Source: Phaeodactylum tricornutum CCAP 1055/1
Taxonomy: Eukaryota > Bacillariophyta > Bacillariophyceae > Surirellales > Neidiaceae
Direction: 5' to 3'
Length of the DNA stretch: 64,000 nucleotides
NCBI RefSeq assembly: GCF_000150955.2
Contig: NC_011671.1
Coordinates: 1,302,001 to 1,366,000, forward strand
Shown here: positions 7,915 to 18,252 of the stretch, piece after piece
Layout: the number at the start of each line of letters is the position of its first letter
Position numbering within the stretch: the stretch's first letter is position 1
Notes under the pieces: generated by a model
The model's input: only the letters and a program-made list of their open reading frames with translations
Told to the model about the DNA's origin: nothing
Databases searched by the model: none
Program-made: the position numbers and the translations under genes

Positions 7915-9720
7915 TCAATACTGCGAGTCAGTCAATACACCTCTTGAATTGATCGGGGTAGGTCGCCGATCTGAAGTATCATAAAAGATGAGTGAGTAGC
8001 GATCGCCCTCGCCTTGCCAAGTCCTGACCCAGTGTGGGTGACGACCGTCAACTTGAGCAATGCGGTCGTGCGTGTCAACGACGTTAACAAAATCGTCTCC
8101 AGCATCATTAACACCCTCTACACATAGTTCACCGCCCACAGTGAAGCCACCGAGTGAAACGGCATACTGGAATGATTGATCGCGATGATCAATGTGTGGT
8201 GACGCGACAAAGTTTTTGGTGACAGCAATGCCACTGTAGTAGTATTCGGCATCAGCCCAATCCATAAGCTCTCGACACGCCTTGCGCAAATGATTGTAGT
8301 AAAGATCATTGCTTACATTCGTTTGCAGTACCAAATATCTCTCTGCACTAAGACCTTGCCGCTCGTTCTGGGCAGGCCAGCGTAGGGTAATAAGAATTTG
8401 CAACAAATTGTCCCGAATCTTGTCGGGAATTAATCGCCCTTGGTGTCGAACCTCTTTACGGGGTCCGCACTGAGCATAGCATGCAACAGCGTGGGCTAGT
8501 ACTTCGTCGTGCCCGTTGTGGGAAAGAAGGCGTTTTGTGCAGGAATCGGAGCCTACCGGCTTAGCTGGCTCGGAACGTCTATCATTAAGACGGATGATGC
8601 GATGCTCCAATTCCCCCCAATCCAAGGGGCTAAGTTGTTCATCAAACGACGGATCCAGTCCTGGTGTTGAGTCATTCTGCCAGTCTGTAGGATGCAAAGC
8701 TTCAGCTAAATCATTGTGCTCGACTCTACGGACCTTCAGGAGAAAACTGGGTTCATCAGCGAGATCAGCATCTTTTGGGCTAGTAAGGGTATCCACAGGA
8801 TAGACAGACGCGGTTGAAACTTCTAGACCTTCCATGGCGTTCAACACCACCGTCGCTTCTTCGGCATCGCGAAAGACGACAATCGCAAACCCTCTGTAGA
8901 ATCCTTGTTTTCGGTAGCTTTTGCGTACAACTGTCTTAATCCACGGTGTCGGTACACCGGTTGGTACGTGACGAAACAAGAGCGCACGTACGTGCTTATA
9001 CTGGCCACCCTGGCGGGTCCAAATCACAGGTAAGTCGCCAATCCACAAGCACGACGCTGCTTCGGCGTGTCGCGCAGTACAGCCGGTACGCCTTCCCCGA
9101 ACGCGAGTTTTTCGCTTGGCTTCCTTCTTGATGACACTCGGCGGGGTCGGAATCGCTTGACCGGATGCAAAAACTGACGTACCACAACCTGATGCTGGAT
9201 CACGCAAGTGATGAAAGACGAGGTTCCGCGATCCGAACATACGCCCGCACATGCCGCACGGGACGCCGACGTCATTGGTCAACAATACTGACCCGTTTGT
9301 GTCCTCGCTTTTGGTTTGGTCCGGACGCCTTACGATACACCAGGTACGCTTCCAGTCGTCAATTTCTACACCCATGGCGGTAAGTCCTTTTTCTATTCGA
9401 TCGGCCGCATTCCATTGTCGTGCCGCCTTGTAGGATATCCGCTGCTCCAGTTTTTGCTGTACAAACGTCACGTCCATATCGGATGCGTCGACATGCAGTG
9501 CGGATTCCAGCTGCCGATACGGGATCCCTTGTTTGGCAGCCCTGACGCGTTGTTTTGTTGCAATTCCGAACGTGCCGGGTGGAAATTGCTGGACTAGACG
9601 GTCCGCGAGATCGCGCACTCCTATTCCAGGCTCGTCGAGCCAAATCTTTCGCACTTCGGCTTCGACCGAGTACGAACAAATTGGCATGCCATCTTCCAAT
9701 CCACCCTCTTCCTCGAACAT
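7915..9720 (-). CDS. RRM plus 2-oxoglutarate/Fe(II) oxygenase-like protein
   Basis: A protein of 601 residues. Near residues 90-125 is a short helical stretch (ARQWNAADRIEKGLTAMGVE) like that at the C-terminus of cysteinyl-tRNA synthetases. Residues about 153-180 hold a C-x2-C...H-x-C layout (CGMCGRMFGSRNLVFHH), a possible zinc finger. LWIGDLPV and GFYRGFAIVVF (about 225-280) are RNP2- and RNP1-like and mark an RNA-recognition motif. The C-terminal part has HID at 509-511, a distal His at about 561 and Arg574 in DRYSLIFYD, the H-x-D...H...R layout of 2OG-Fe(II) dioxygenases. An RNA-binding oxygenase acting on RNA or an RNA-bound protein is inference. It is not ALKBH8, because no methyltransferase domain follows. 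Confidence 0.78.
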   Translation of the reverse strand: MFEEEGGLEDGMPICSYSVEAEVRKIWLDEPGIGVRDLADRLVQQFPPGTFGIATKQRVRAAKQGIPYRQLESALHVDASDMDVTFVQQKLEQRISYKAARQWNAADRIEKGLTAMGVEIDDWKRTWCIVRRPDQTKSEDTNGSVLLTNDVGVPCGMCGRMFGSRNLVFHHLRDPASGCGTSVFASGQAIPTPPSVIKKEAKRKTRVRGRRTGCTARHAEAASCLWIGDLPVIWTRQGGQYKHVRALLFRHVPTGVPTPWIKTVVRKSYRKQGFYRGFAIVVFRDAEEATVVLNAMEGLEVSTASVYPVDTLTSPKDADLADEPSFLLKVRRVEHNDLAEALHPTDWQNDSTPGLDPSFDEQLSPLDWGELEHRIIRLNDRRSEPAKPVGSDSCTKRLLSHNGHDEVLAHAVACYAQCGPRKEVRHQGRLIPDKIRDNLLQILITLRWPAQNERQGLSAERYLVLQTNVSNDLYYNHLRKACRELMDWADAEYYYSGIAVTKNFVASPHIDHRDQSFQYAVSLGGFTVGGELCVEGVNDAGDDFVNVVDTHDRIAQVDGRHPHWVRTWQGEGDRYSLIFYDTSDRRPTPINSRGVLTDSQY

Positions 9721-10161
9721 ACTCTCTCGCGCGAATGCTTGTACGAAGGCAGCTATGATGCTAGAATGCGTACTGCTGGTATGAGTATGAAAGCGAGAGC
9801 GACCCAGTGACCGATCACGAGATCATTTTACATTCTTAGTGTGTGGCTGCTTGGTATTGCCTACGGAATGCCTCTACTAGTAGTGTCACTTCCTGTGATA
9901 ACTATTCACATTTCAATCTCGTTGGCGTTTTCTCCTTCCGTCCGTCCGACTGGCCTTTGCTTGGATATTGGACACGAGTAAGAAGTACAACCGCCTTCTC
10001 ATGGTGACAGTCGGCCTTCCGCTTGCGGTGTCTGTCCGCTTGGCACGAAAGCAAAATTCTTCCTTCGTCAAAAAGCACAATAGCCTCGTGATGTCTCATT
10101 TTTCATCGAGAAGCGAAGAGAAACGTGGACTGTATCCGACCCTGTCACTCCAGATTTGACC
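9721..10161. promoter_or_regulatory. Divergent spacer, 441 bp
   Basis: This lies between the start of the RRM-2OG gene and the ATG of the carboxylesterase, so it should carry both promoters. No motif, repeat or RNA gene was recognised. Confidence 0.45.
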
Positions 10162-13104
10162 ATGGGAATACCTTCTCATAGGAGCCCCTCTTCCCGCACC
10201 ATGAAGACATATCTTCCCACACATGCAACCTGTTTCATGTATAAAAGTGTCTGCATAATATATTGTCACGTGCTTCTCCTCCTGTGCTTGCTGCACGACG
10301 ATGGTTGGCGGGCCTACGGACAAGAAACCGAAGACATTCTCGATACGACCACAACTCGTCCAGTTGTAGTCCACTTGCCAGATCTTGGACGCGTCCAAGG
10401 CAAACGACAGTCGGGAATCGACTTTTTCGGGGGGTTGCCCTATGCCGCTCCCCCCGTCGGTCACTTGCGATGGGCTCCACCGGAACCACCAGCGCCCTGG
10501 GCACCCGCCAAACTAGACGCTACCCACTTCGGTCCCGACTGTTGGCAGCTCGTCGATCCCTTGCTCAATCCAGGAGCCGAAGTCGCACGCATGTCGGAAG
10601 ATTGTTTGTATCTTAACGTATTTACTCCGGCGGGACACGCTTCGCGGCACGAGCGACTGCCCGTGCTTGTCTGGTTGCACGGCGGTGCCTTTCAACAAGG
10701 GGGCGCTCGACGCTCCGAATACGACGGACGTCGTCTCGCCGAGCGCGGCACCATTGTGGTGACAATCAACTACCGGCTTGGTGCGCTGGGATTCTTGGTC
10801 AGTAGCGTCGACGGCTTGTTTGGAAACTTTGGACTCATGGATCAGCGCGCCGCCTTGCACTGGGTACAGGAGAATATTGCTAAATTTGGAGGAGATCCGG
10901 ATAGCGTCACGTTGTTTGGAGAGTCGGCGGGGGCAGTCATGACAGGATTGCACCTCATGATGGAAGGGGCGGGATCGCTTTTTCATCGAGCTATTATACA
11001 GAGCAATCCGCTGGGCTGGCAAGTACGAGCCATTGTAGTAGCTGACTTTATCGGTGAAGCAATGAAACGTTCCGTAGATTGTCGAGATGTGGCCTGTCTC
11101 CGGGCGGAGCGTGTGGAAGAGATTATGCGTGCGCAGTCCAGCCTCATGGGAGTCCCAAGGAGTGTGGGCGATTTTTTTACCTGGGGTCCAACCTTGACGG
11201 AAGAGCTCAAGCTCACCGTCGGAGGGCGCACACCGTTTGGCTCCACTTCCCCCCTTAGTCGTGAGCACGTCATGTTCCGAGACTTGGACTCTTGGAAATG
11301 GCAAAACAACCGCGATACGTCCTGGGCTGCCGTCAACGTCACACAGCCGCTGAAAAATTTGAATCTCATACCCGACGATATACCCGTCATTATTGGTGCC
11401 AACAAGCATGAAGGCGAAATGTTTGTACACGGTGCTTTCCCCATCACCATGTCGAAAACTGTCTATTGGATGTTCGTTGGGGCCCTATTTCGAGATAGTG
11501 CTTCGAGGGTATTAAAACATTACCGCGCGTACGTGGATCAAATAGAGCGGGAAGCCGAAGAACTTGCCCGATGCCAAATCGAAGAAGAGGAGAACCGGCA
11601 ATACTATTTAGAGCACAAAGAGCAACTCGATCACGAGTATCAGTTACTACTGGAAATGAATTCGACTAAGGAAGGAGTCGAAGCTATCTCGGACATTGAA
11701 ACGTTGGTACAGACCTGGAGCCGCGGTGGCGCATTCTTTCACCGAGACCAACACGATGACACAACCAATCATACACCGTGGCATCGTCGTGTCTGGCCTT
11801 TTGCGCGGAACAATACAGAAGAAGCAATTTTGGAGCGTGCCAGACTACGCGAGGAGCGCCGAAAACTTCGAATCAAAGAACGTGCTTTGAAAGCAGCGGC
11901 CAGGGTAGTGGTGGACTATCGTCCCGTCATGAGTCGGATCATTGACGACTACTTGTTTCGATGTCCGGCGTGGCACTACGCTCATTCTTTAAGCCGCAAC
12001 CGCATTTATCGTGGCAAGCGAAACAATGTGTATGTGTATCAGTTCAGCCATTCGACGCACATCCCAGGCTACGAGGAGTGCTGGGGCAAATCTTGTCATA
12101 CGTCCGAGATTCCCTATGTCTTTCAGGCCATGGATATCATTCGGAGCAACTATTCTACACTCGGTCCGCACGCTCAAAGGGAAGCCCCGTCCACTCCGGA
12201 GTACCCGTACACCGATATGTTGGTAGCGTACCGTGAGGCCATGGATGCAGCCTATCGGCAATACGATGATGAAGAGGACGCTGACGTGGAGACTCCCTCA
12301 AACGCTACCAACCATGGTAGCACAAGCAGCAATCTCTTTCAGCACTCGATGCGATTTCAACGATTGGTGAATCACTTTTTTGGCGATTACTTCAAAGAAG
12401 ACGCGGACGAAGAAATCGCCAGTGACATGGCTGACCGATGGGTTTCCTTTGCCAAAACAGGCGACCCAAATTACGAAGGCAGTAAAGCATACTGGCGACC
12501 TTGGCGATATATACTGGACGAACGGTTGGGCCGAGACAAGGAAAGACCTTGGGAACCTCAGGACTTTGACAAAATATTTGATCCCGAGATCGAGGACGAC
12601 TGGGACGAAAACGATACCACCCTAATTGAGCGGTATGTTTGGTCAGACGATCCAGGAGAACGTACCTACCGCCGCCGGGCGTTGCACGCGCTCGCAATGG
12701 AGGTTGTCGATGAAGACGTCTTCCAAACCATGCTACGTCGGACACCAAGAGGTCACGAAGACGATAATCCTTTTAACAGCTTTTTGTTCGGCAGCGCATC
12801 AAAACCAAAAGACGGTCACCAGGAACGGCTTATGTCGCGACAAGCCATGCGCCAGCTACAGGAGATTGCTCAAAATATGGGTGTACTGGGTACGGGGCTA
12901 CAGGGGGAAGCGCGCCGGGGACACGTCGGCGATACCTGGGATGAAGACTTCTTTCCTGAAATTTTGGAGCTCAAATGGCCACCGGAAGGACGCCTCGTCG
13001 AACGTGATTGTACTTGCGACATGTGGGACCGGATCCGATGTAAGCAACCACCGTCCTTTGACTTGTTGAATTCTATGCGACACTGTTGCTCACACCCCTT
13101 CTGA
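10162..13104 (+). CDS. Type B carboxylesterase/cholinesterase-like hydrolase, secreted or membrane-tethered
   Basis: A single-exon protein of 980 residues; a second ATG at 10201 is possible. Residues about 28-47 are strongly hydrophobic (CIIYCHVLLLLCLLHD), giving a signal peptide or anchor. The alpha/beta-hydrolase core shows SEDCLYLNVF, the oxyanion-hole HGGAFQQGG, and TLFGESAGAV with the nucleophile Ser. The acid Glu is likely in GANKHEGEM and the His in GKSCHTSEIPYVFQ, all in family order. At about 550-600 residues the family is usually much shorter. The excess lies in a charged, Glu/Arg-rich, coiled-coil-like insertion between roughly residues 455 and 590, and in a long acidic C-terminal tail. 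The substrate cannot be told. Confidence 0.88.
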   Translation: MGIPSHRSPSSRTMKTYLPTHATCFMYKSVCIIYCHVLLLLCLLHDDGWRAYGQETEDILDTTTTRPVVVHLPDLGRVQGKRQSGIDFFGGLPYAAPPVGHLRWAPPEPPAPWAPAKLDATHFGPDCWQLVDPLLNPGAEVARMSEDCLYLNVFTPAGHASRHERLPVLVWLHGGAFQQGGARRSEYDGRRLAERGTIVVTINYRLGALGFLVSSVDGLFGNFGLMDQRAALHWVQENIAKFGGDPDSVTLFGESAGAVMTGLHLMMEGAGSLFHRAIIQSNPLGWQVRAIVVADFIGEAMKRSVDCRDVACLRAERVEEIMRAQSSLMGVPRSVGDFFTWGPTLTEELKLTVGGRTPFGSTSPLSREHVMFRDLDSWKWQNNRDTSWAAVNVTQPLKNLNLIPDDIPVIIGANKHEGEMFVHGAFPITMSKTVYWMFVGALFRDSASRVLKHYRAYVDQIEREAEELARCQIEEEENRQYYLEHKEQLDHEYQLLLEMNSTKEGVEAISDIETLVQTWSRGGAFFHRDQHDDTTNHTPWHRRVWPFARNNTEEAILERARLREERRKLRIKERALKAAARVVVDYRPVMSRIIDDYLFRCPAWHYAHSLSRNRIYRGKRNNVYVYQFSHSTHIPGYEECWGKSCHTSEIPYVFQAMDIIRSNYSTLGPHAQREAPSTPEYPYTDMLVAYREAMDAAYRQYDDEEDADVETPSNATNHGSTSSNLFQHSMRFQRLVNHFFGDYFKEDADEEIASDMADRWVSFAKTGDPNYEGSKAYWRPWRYILDERLGRDKERPWEPQDFDKIFDPEIEDDWDENDTTLIERYVWSDDPGERTYRRRALHALAMEVVDEDVFQTMLRRTPRGHEDDNPFNSFLFGSASKPKDGHQERLMSRQAMRQLQEIAQNMGVLGTGLQGEARRGHVGDTWDEDFFPEILELKWPPEGRLVERDCTCDMWDRIRCKQPPSFDLLNSMRHCCSHPF

Positions 13105-13289
13105 AATCTGTGCCATGCTTATGCTCGCCCCCTCTTTTCGACGATGGATGTTTTTCATTAACATCAGACCGCTACTAGCTAAGAAACTGTAAAATATTAT
13201 GTAGGCAGTTCATAACACACCGCTATTTTCTAATTGAATTGGACCGATGGCGAGCACCGGAACAGGCACACACGTCCACCACCAGTTCA

Positions 13290-15266
13290 TTATATGGTCG
13301 TATTGGCACTGCGTACGGTTGGAAAGTTGGCTACGGCGAGACCTTGCTGTAAGGTTTCGGCCGCGACGCCAATCTCGGGGTACCGGGACAGTAGGGATGC
13401 CTGTTTGGTCCGCAAACGAAACCGCGTCTCCAACGCCTGTAAGGCCGATTGACAGTCTCGCTGTGGGGTCATCATGCGGGTGGCGAGATGCTCAAGCCTT
13501 TGGAACAATGCAGTGTGGTTGGATAAGACTACCAAATGCGCATCATTGGGACACAGTTTCCATAAATCGAACTTCCAGCTCATAGTGGCGTAGTCTTCTG
13601 TTTCGGTCCATCCTCCGCGACGTGATATTTCGCGAGCGACACCAGGGGCAGTCCACAGGTCGCGGAGGAAAACGGTGGCTTGCGCAGCAGCCAAAAAGCT
13701 ACAGGCTTCCTCAATGTCCCGCACAACGTCCGTCAAGTTGGTTGTCAATCCGTTTGAGCTGCGACCCTTTTCGCGAGTGATACCTTGATTCGACGAGGGC
13801 AATTGACAAAAGACAGTAGGTACGGTAAGGGTGGGGGTGGAGTGATCCAAAAAGTTTGGTCCAAAGAATTCGTACAATACACATAACGCGTTGGAGACGA
13901 GGGCGGATATACACCCGTCATCCACTGATCCGTTCGATTGTCCTTCCGATAGTTCCATCACAATGAGGTCGTTGACTTTGGAATAGCGCTGGGACCAGAG
14001 GTCGTAGTCTAGATCTTGAGGAGATAGTCTTGGCGGCTTCTCGTTCAAAAGCATGCGCAGCTGGAAACGAATGGCCTGTCCGACCAGCTCGGCAAAACGC
14101 TGCTCTGCCATGAGTACCGGGTACGTTGAGTCCATCACCGAGTCGATCATTCGGGTCCGCAACGCCGAAAACTCTTGAAGATAGTCACGGATAGTGTTGC
14201 GTATTCGTCTGGGATGGAAGGAAAGAGAAATAGATGCGGCGAGCTGGTCCCACAGACAAGAGGAGGATTGTTGGCAGCTCGCTTGGTTTAAAAAGTCCAC
14301 TAGGGAATCCAAACTCGCCACGAGCACGTCTCGATCACTGGTGTTCCGAATTATGTCGTGCACGGCCTGGTTGGCGCTTTCCAGAGCGTGAATCGATGCT
14401 TGCTGATGACCGTCGGATCCGTGTACTCTATCTACGGGAGGCAGAGTCGATGAGCAATCAAAGGCTCGAAAGGAAATTTGCTTTGTCTGATGAGGACGAT
14501 TACCGCTACCGCTGACGGAGACGCTCTCGTGATCCAGACCGATGAGTTCGACCCGCACCATTGCGGTCATGAGTGATTGCAAAGGTTTCGTGTACTGCAT
14601 GGCTGGAGTCGAATTGCGCGTGGGACGTCCCGGTGTGGTTAGCAAATTCGATCGCGTCCAATCGAGATAAATGGCGTAGCAAGCAAAGAGTCGTGCAGAC
14701 ACACACGGCTAGGACAGAGAAATGGGTGAGCGGAATGTTTACGACGAGAACAATGAGTGAGGAATTTACCAGAATCGGTGAACACTTACCAAGGTACGAA
14801 TACTTGAACAGTCGATTGGTTCATTCTTGAACATGGCTTGCAAACGTTGTAGAATGAGATGTGGAGTTACGCCGTCAAGTAGGGGGGTTACTGTATCCGA
14901 AATGGAAGATGGTGTGAAAGGTGTGGAATGCCTCGATGGGGTCCGTACTGTTACGGGTAGCTTTTGTTTGCTCGGCGGAGTAGCGTCCGTTTCTTCCACG
15001 AGATTTGCTACCGTCTTGCGCTTTTTGTTCGTGGTCTCGGCTTTGGATGTCGCCAAGGGCGATCTTGCTCTTGCGTTTACTGTTGCTACTAATGCTACCG
15101 TTGGTGGTGGTGTTGCTGCTATCGGTGCGTTGCGTCGATTGGCGTGTCTGGTACGGGCGGACAAGGGCGGTCTCGTGTCGATTGTCTTGCTCGATGGCGA
15201 AGAACGTGACGGAGTCCGACAAAACGGGAGATTCTCGTTGACGATGCAATCGCCTATACTCGCCAT
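13290..15266 (-). CDS. Unrecognised two-exon protein
   Basis: Exons 14790-15266 and 13290-14708 join across an 81-base GTAAGTG...CTAG intron. ACC TTG then reads straight into CCG TGT GTG, giving 631 residues. The first 120 residues are rich in Ser, Thr, Pro, Arg and Ala with many TP and SP pairs, so they are probably disordered and could be phosphorylated. The rest is mostly alpha-helical in character, with Leu/Ala-rich segments and no motif I recognise. The second exon begins without its own ATG, which supports the splice. Upstream, TTACAGTAA lies at 15269-15277 just before the start. I cannot assign a function. Confidence 0.72.
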
Positions 15267-15865
15267 TCTTACAGTAAAGACCACGCGGAATGTTTTTCAC
15301 GTTGATTTACCGGTACTTGCGGAATGGCGTAGACTCGTGGGATGGGTTCCGACTCCCATGGTCCCTACTTTTTTGGACGGCACTGTATGTGCGTGCGAGA
15401 GTGATCCAATCGCTGACTTTTTCGGCCTTTGGGGACACACGAGCCTGCGCGCAACAGTTTGAATTTGGAACGATTTCTTATATTGTCTACACGTCCGTAG
15501 GAATCGAATGACAGAGGAATCGGATGACGTCGTACGTTCTATGATTGGTACAAAACTATCTGATCGGTTCTCCCGACACGACTTGCCCTGGAAATCCATT
15601 TGCTCGCAACTGTCAACCGTAACCGGTAGCAGTAGGTCGAGTGTGGTGTAGTTGTGGAGAGAGGAAATCCAAACGAAATCGGGCTGACAGTGAGGCCTGG
15701 CCCAGAGCTTATACACAGGCGGAGCAGTCGACCGAGAGTTTCTTCTAGTCACTTGAATATAACGTCACAGACCAAGGTGCTCTTTGGGCGATCGGGCACA
15801 ATCTCTCGAGACTTGGACAGAAACGCAACGCAACTTACCTCACGGTCCTTGGGAATCACAGCGGC
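15267..15865. promoter_or_regulatory. Divergent spacer, 599 bp
   Basis: This lies between the unknown protein and the MFS transporter gene. It includes TTACAGTAA at 15269-15277. A minus-strand frame of 151 codons across it lacks any recognisable content and is taken as chance. Confidence 0.45.
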
Positions 15866-17599
15866 ATGAGCGTCGACGGGGCAGCTCCCGATGTGGGAGA
15901 AGGAGCATACCGGAGGCATCCTCCTCCTCCTCCTACTCACAATGGGTCCCGTGCCAATCAAGATTCATCAATGTGTTCGCACAAGGCGCACTCGTCTTTT
16001 CGAATGGACGAGAACGATGGACTCCTCCGCGACCAAGACAACGTGCCTCCTCCGTCACACCACTCCACCACCACGGCCGCCTCCACCCATTCCAACAGTA
16101 CGGCACAAACCATTGCGGGAGTGGCGGGTAATATCCTCGAGTGGTACGATTTTGCCGTCTTTGGATTCCTCAGCGACATTATTGGAGACGTGTTCTTCCC
16201 ACCCCAGCAAGGGAACTCCGCTACCGTCAAATCGTTCGCCGTCTTTGGCGGGGCGTTTTTGATGCGACCCATTGGTGGCGTTATGATGGGATACATCGGG
16301 GACGTTTACGGACGAAAAAGGGCACTGGTATTGTCCATCTTTCTCATGGCCTTTCCGACCTTTGCCATGGGATGCTTACCGACCTACGAGCAAGTCGGAG
16401 CCTTCGCGATTGTCTTGCTCGTGATCGTACGGCTGCTGCAGGGGCTCAGTGTGGGAGGACAACTCATGTCTAGTCTCGTCTTTACGCTCGAAACACACGA
16501 AACGACCCAGTGGGGACTTTACGGTAGCTTCGTCATGGCGGGCGCTAATCTAGGGACCCTACTCGGCGGCCTCGCGGGCTACGCACTTCGATCCTTTTTG
16601 TCCTACGAACAACTTGTGGCCTGGGGATGGCGCTTGCCCTTTTGGTCCGGCATTCTAGTGAGCTTTTCTGGCTTCTACCTACGATCGCACGAAAACGTCG
16701 AGGATGACCAAAACAGTCGCCACTGTGTAGCCTCCACCCGTGCAGCAGCACCGTCGGGAACCAACACAATTCGGGATTCTCAAAATTCGTCAGACGTCGG
16801 CGCCGACCACAATACTCCTCTCCCAGTTGTGAAAAGCAGCGACGATTGCGAACCCATCATCCCCGCAATCTCTCCTCCCAATCCACTCCGCATTGCCTTC
16901 GCCTCACAAAATCGGCGATCCCTATTAGCAGCGGCGTTGGTACCCATGCTCTGGTCGTCGGGATTCTACCTTTCCTTTGTTTGGATGGCCATCTTTATGG
17001 AAGATTTGATAGAATCGCCCGTTCCACACGCTTTTGGTGTCAATTCTGCGGCGCTACTAATTTCCGTCTGCCTCTTCTTTCCCGTCGCCGGGATTCTCTC
17101 GGACCGATACGGTCGTCGCTTCGTCATGACGATTGGTGGAGTTTCCGTGGGAGTGCTAAGCCCCATACTCGTTCTTGTCATTGGCAAAGGGAATGCCTTG
17201 AATGCGTTGGTAGCTCAATCATCGTTGGGCGTTGCTTTATCGTTTTGGGGAGCTCCCATGTGCGCCTGGTTGGTCGAGGCCTTTGAGCCCGCGGCCCGGC
17301 TCACTTCGGTGGCTATCGGCTACAATTTAGCACAAGCCACTGTAGGAGGCCTGACACCTTCGGTAGCCACAATCATGGTGGATAGCGTTGGTGTCAACTC
17401 ACCCGGCTGGATCTTGACCGTGCTCTCGATCCTATCCTTGACGGGTCTATGGATTGTAGCCCCGCCCGTTGGCGCTTCGCCACCTGCATCTTCGACACGC
17501 AAACGGACTTTCCAAGCGTTACCATCTACCGGTGAATGCGAAATGGTCGTAACCCAAACAAGCGAGGACGATACAAGCGACCCTGGGGAGCTAATTTGA
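15866..17599 (+). CDS. MFS transporter of the metabolite:proton symporter (ProP/citrate-like) type
   Basis: A protein of 577 residues. After a hydrophilic His/Pro-rich N-terminus of about 85 residues, the first helix region GNILEWYDFAVFGFLSDIIG carries the EWYDF signature of the bacterial proline/betaine and alpha-ketoglutarate symporter family. Loop 2-3 has GYIGDVYGRKRALV, and the second half repeats it as GILSDRYGRRFVM, the paired MFS motifs. About 12 helices are expected, with a hydrophilic central loop (about residues 275-345). The likely cargo is a small organic acid, amino acid or osmolyte with protons; the exact substrate cannot be told. The C-terminal tail is Ser/Thr/Asp-rich and cytosolic. 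This family is mainly bacterial, so lateral origin is possible but not shown. Confidence 0.9.
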   Translation: MSVDGAAPDVGEGAYRRHPPPPPTHNGSRANQDSSMCSHKAHSSFRMDENDGLLRDQDNVPPPSHHSTTTAASTHSNSTAQTIAGVAGNILEWYDFAVFGFLSDIIGDVFFPPQQGNSATVKSFAVFGGAFLMRPIGGVMMGYIGDVYGRKRALVLSIFLMAFPTFAMGCLPTYEQVGAFAIVLLVIVRLLQGLSVGGQLMSSLVFTLETHETTQWGLYGSFVMAGANLGTLLGGLAGYALRSFLSYEQLVAWGWRLPFWSGILVSFSGFYLRSHENVEDDQNSRHCVASTRAAAPSGTNTIRDSQNSSDVGADHNTPLPVVKSSDDCEPIIPAISPPNPLRIAFASQNRRSLLAAALVPMLWSSGFYLSFVWMAIFMEDLIESPVPHAFGVNSAALLISVCLFFPVAGILSDRYGRRFVMTIGGVSVGVLSPILVLVIGKGNALNALVAQSSLGVALSFWGAPMCAWLVEAFEPAARLTSVAIGYNLAQATVGGLTPSVATIMVDSVGVNSPGWILTVLSILSLTGLWIVAPPVGASPPASSTRKRTFQALPSTGECEMVVTQTSEDDTSDPGELI

Positions 17600-18252
17600 C
17601 TGACTTCAGTGGATGCATTGGTAAAGGAACCCACTGATTTCGCAAACGTTGTACAATAAGCTATTCTTGTTGAAATATGGTTGAAGTGAAATTTATGCAC
17701 AGTGATCCGTCATCTCTTTCCATACCTGAGAAGTACGTAATTCGGTGTCTCAAGGGCTTGTAATTTAAAAATTTTATATGTATGGTTCGTGAACAAGTCG
17801 CGCAAAGACTGCTGTTTAAAACGAGCGACGCCGCCGCTGCAACAGAGTGGCCAACGCACTGCATAATATGCACAGATTCGTAAGAGATTCAATTAAGCCC
17901 ATGGTTTTCCATTGGTAGATAGAAGACGATTGGTGTGTTGTCTTTCTACAGCTCACGTGTGTCAACAGTAAATCGCTCACGGTCAGAATCTGCAGTTTCA
18001 CTCTCAATCTTGATAAGGCGTTAACGCAAGCTGGGATTTTTGCCCAGCCCCTCATCAACCGCCAAAGATTTCCCCGTAAAGATCTAATCCGCTCACGATC
18101 GGAACGAATCGCTACACACCCTCATCGGACATTTTCTGCACTTCCGTAACGTCTGCTCTGCGCACACTCCTTCGGCAGCACTCTCCAATATCTCGAGTTG
18201 CGACGCGGGGAACCCAGTATCCTTGGTTACGGTTAGCGCTGCATACCTTGCA
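17600..18252. other. Intergenic spacer, 653 bp
   Basis: This lies upstream of the first kinase gene and should hold its promoter. Short frames on the minus strand here are without recognisable content. No repeat or RNA gene was seen. Confidence 0.45.
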
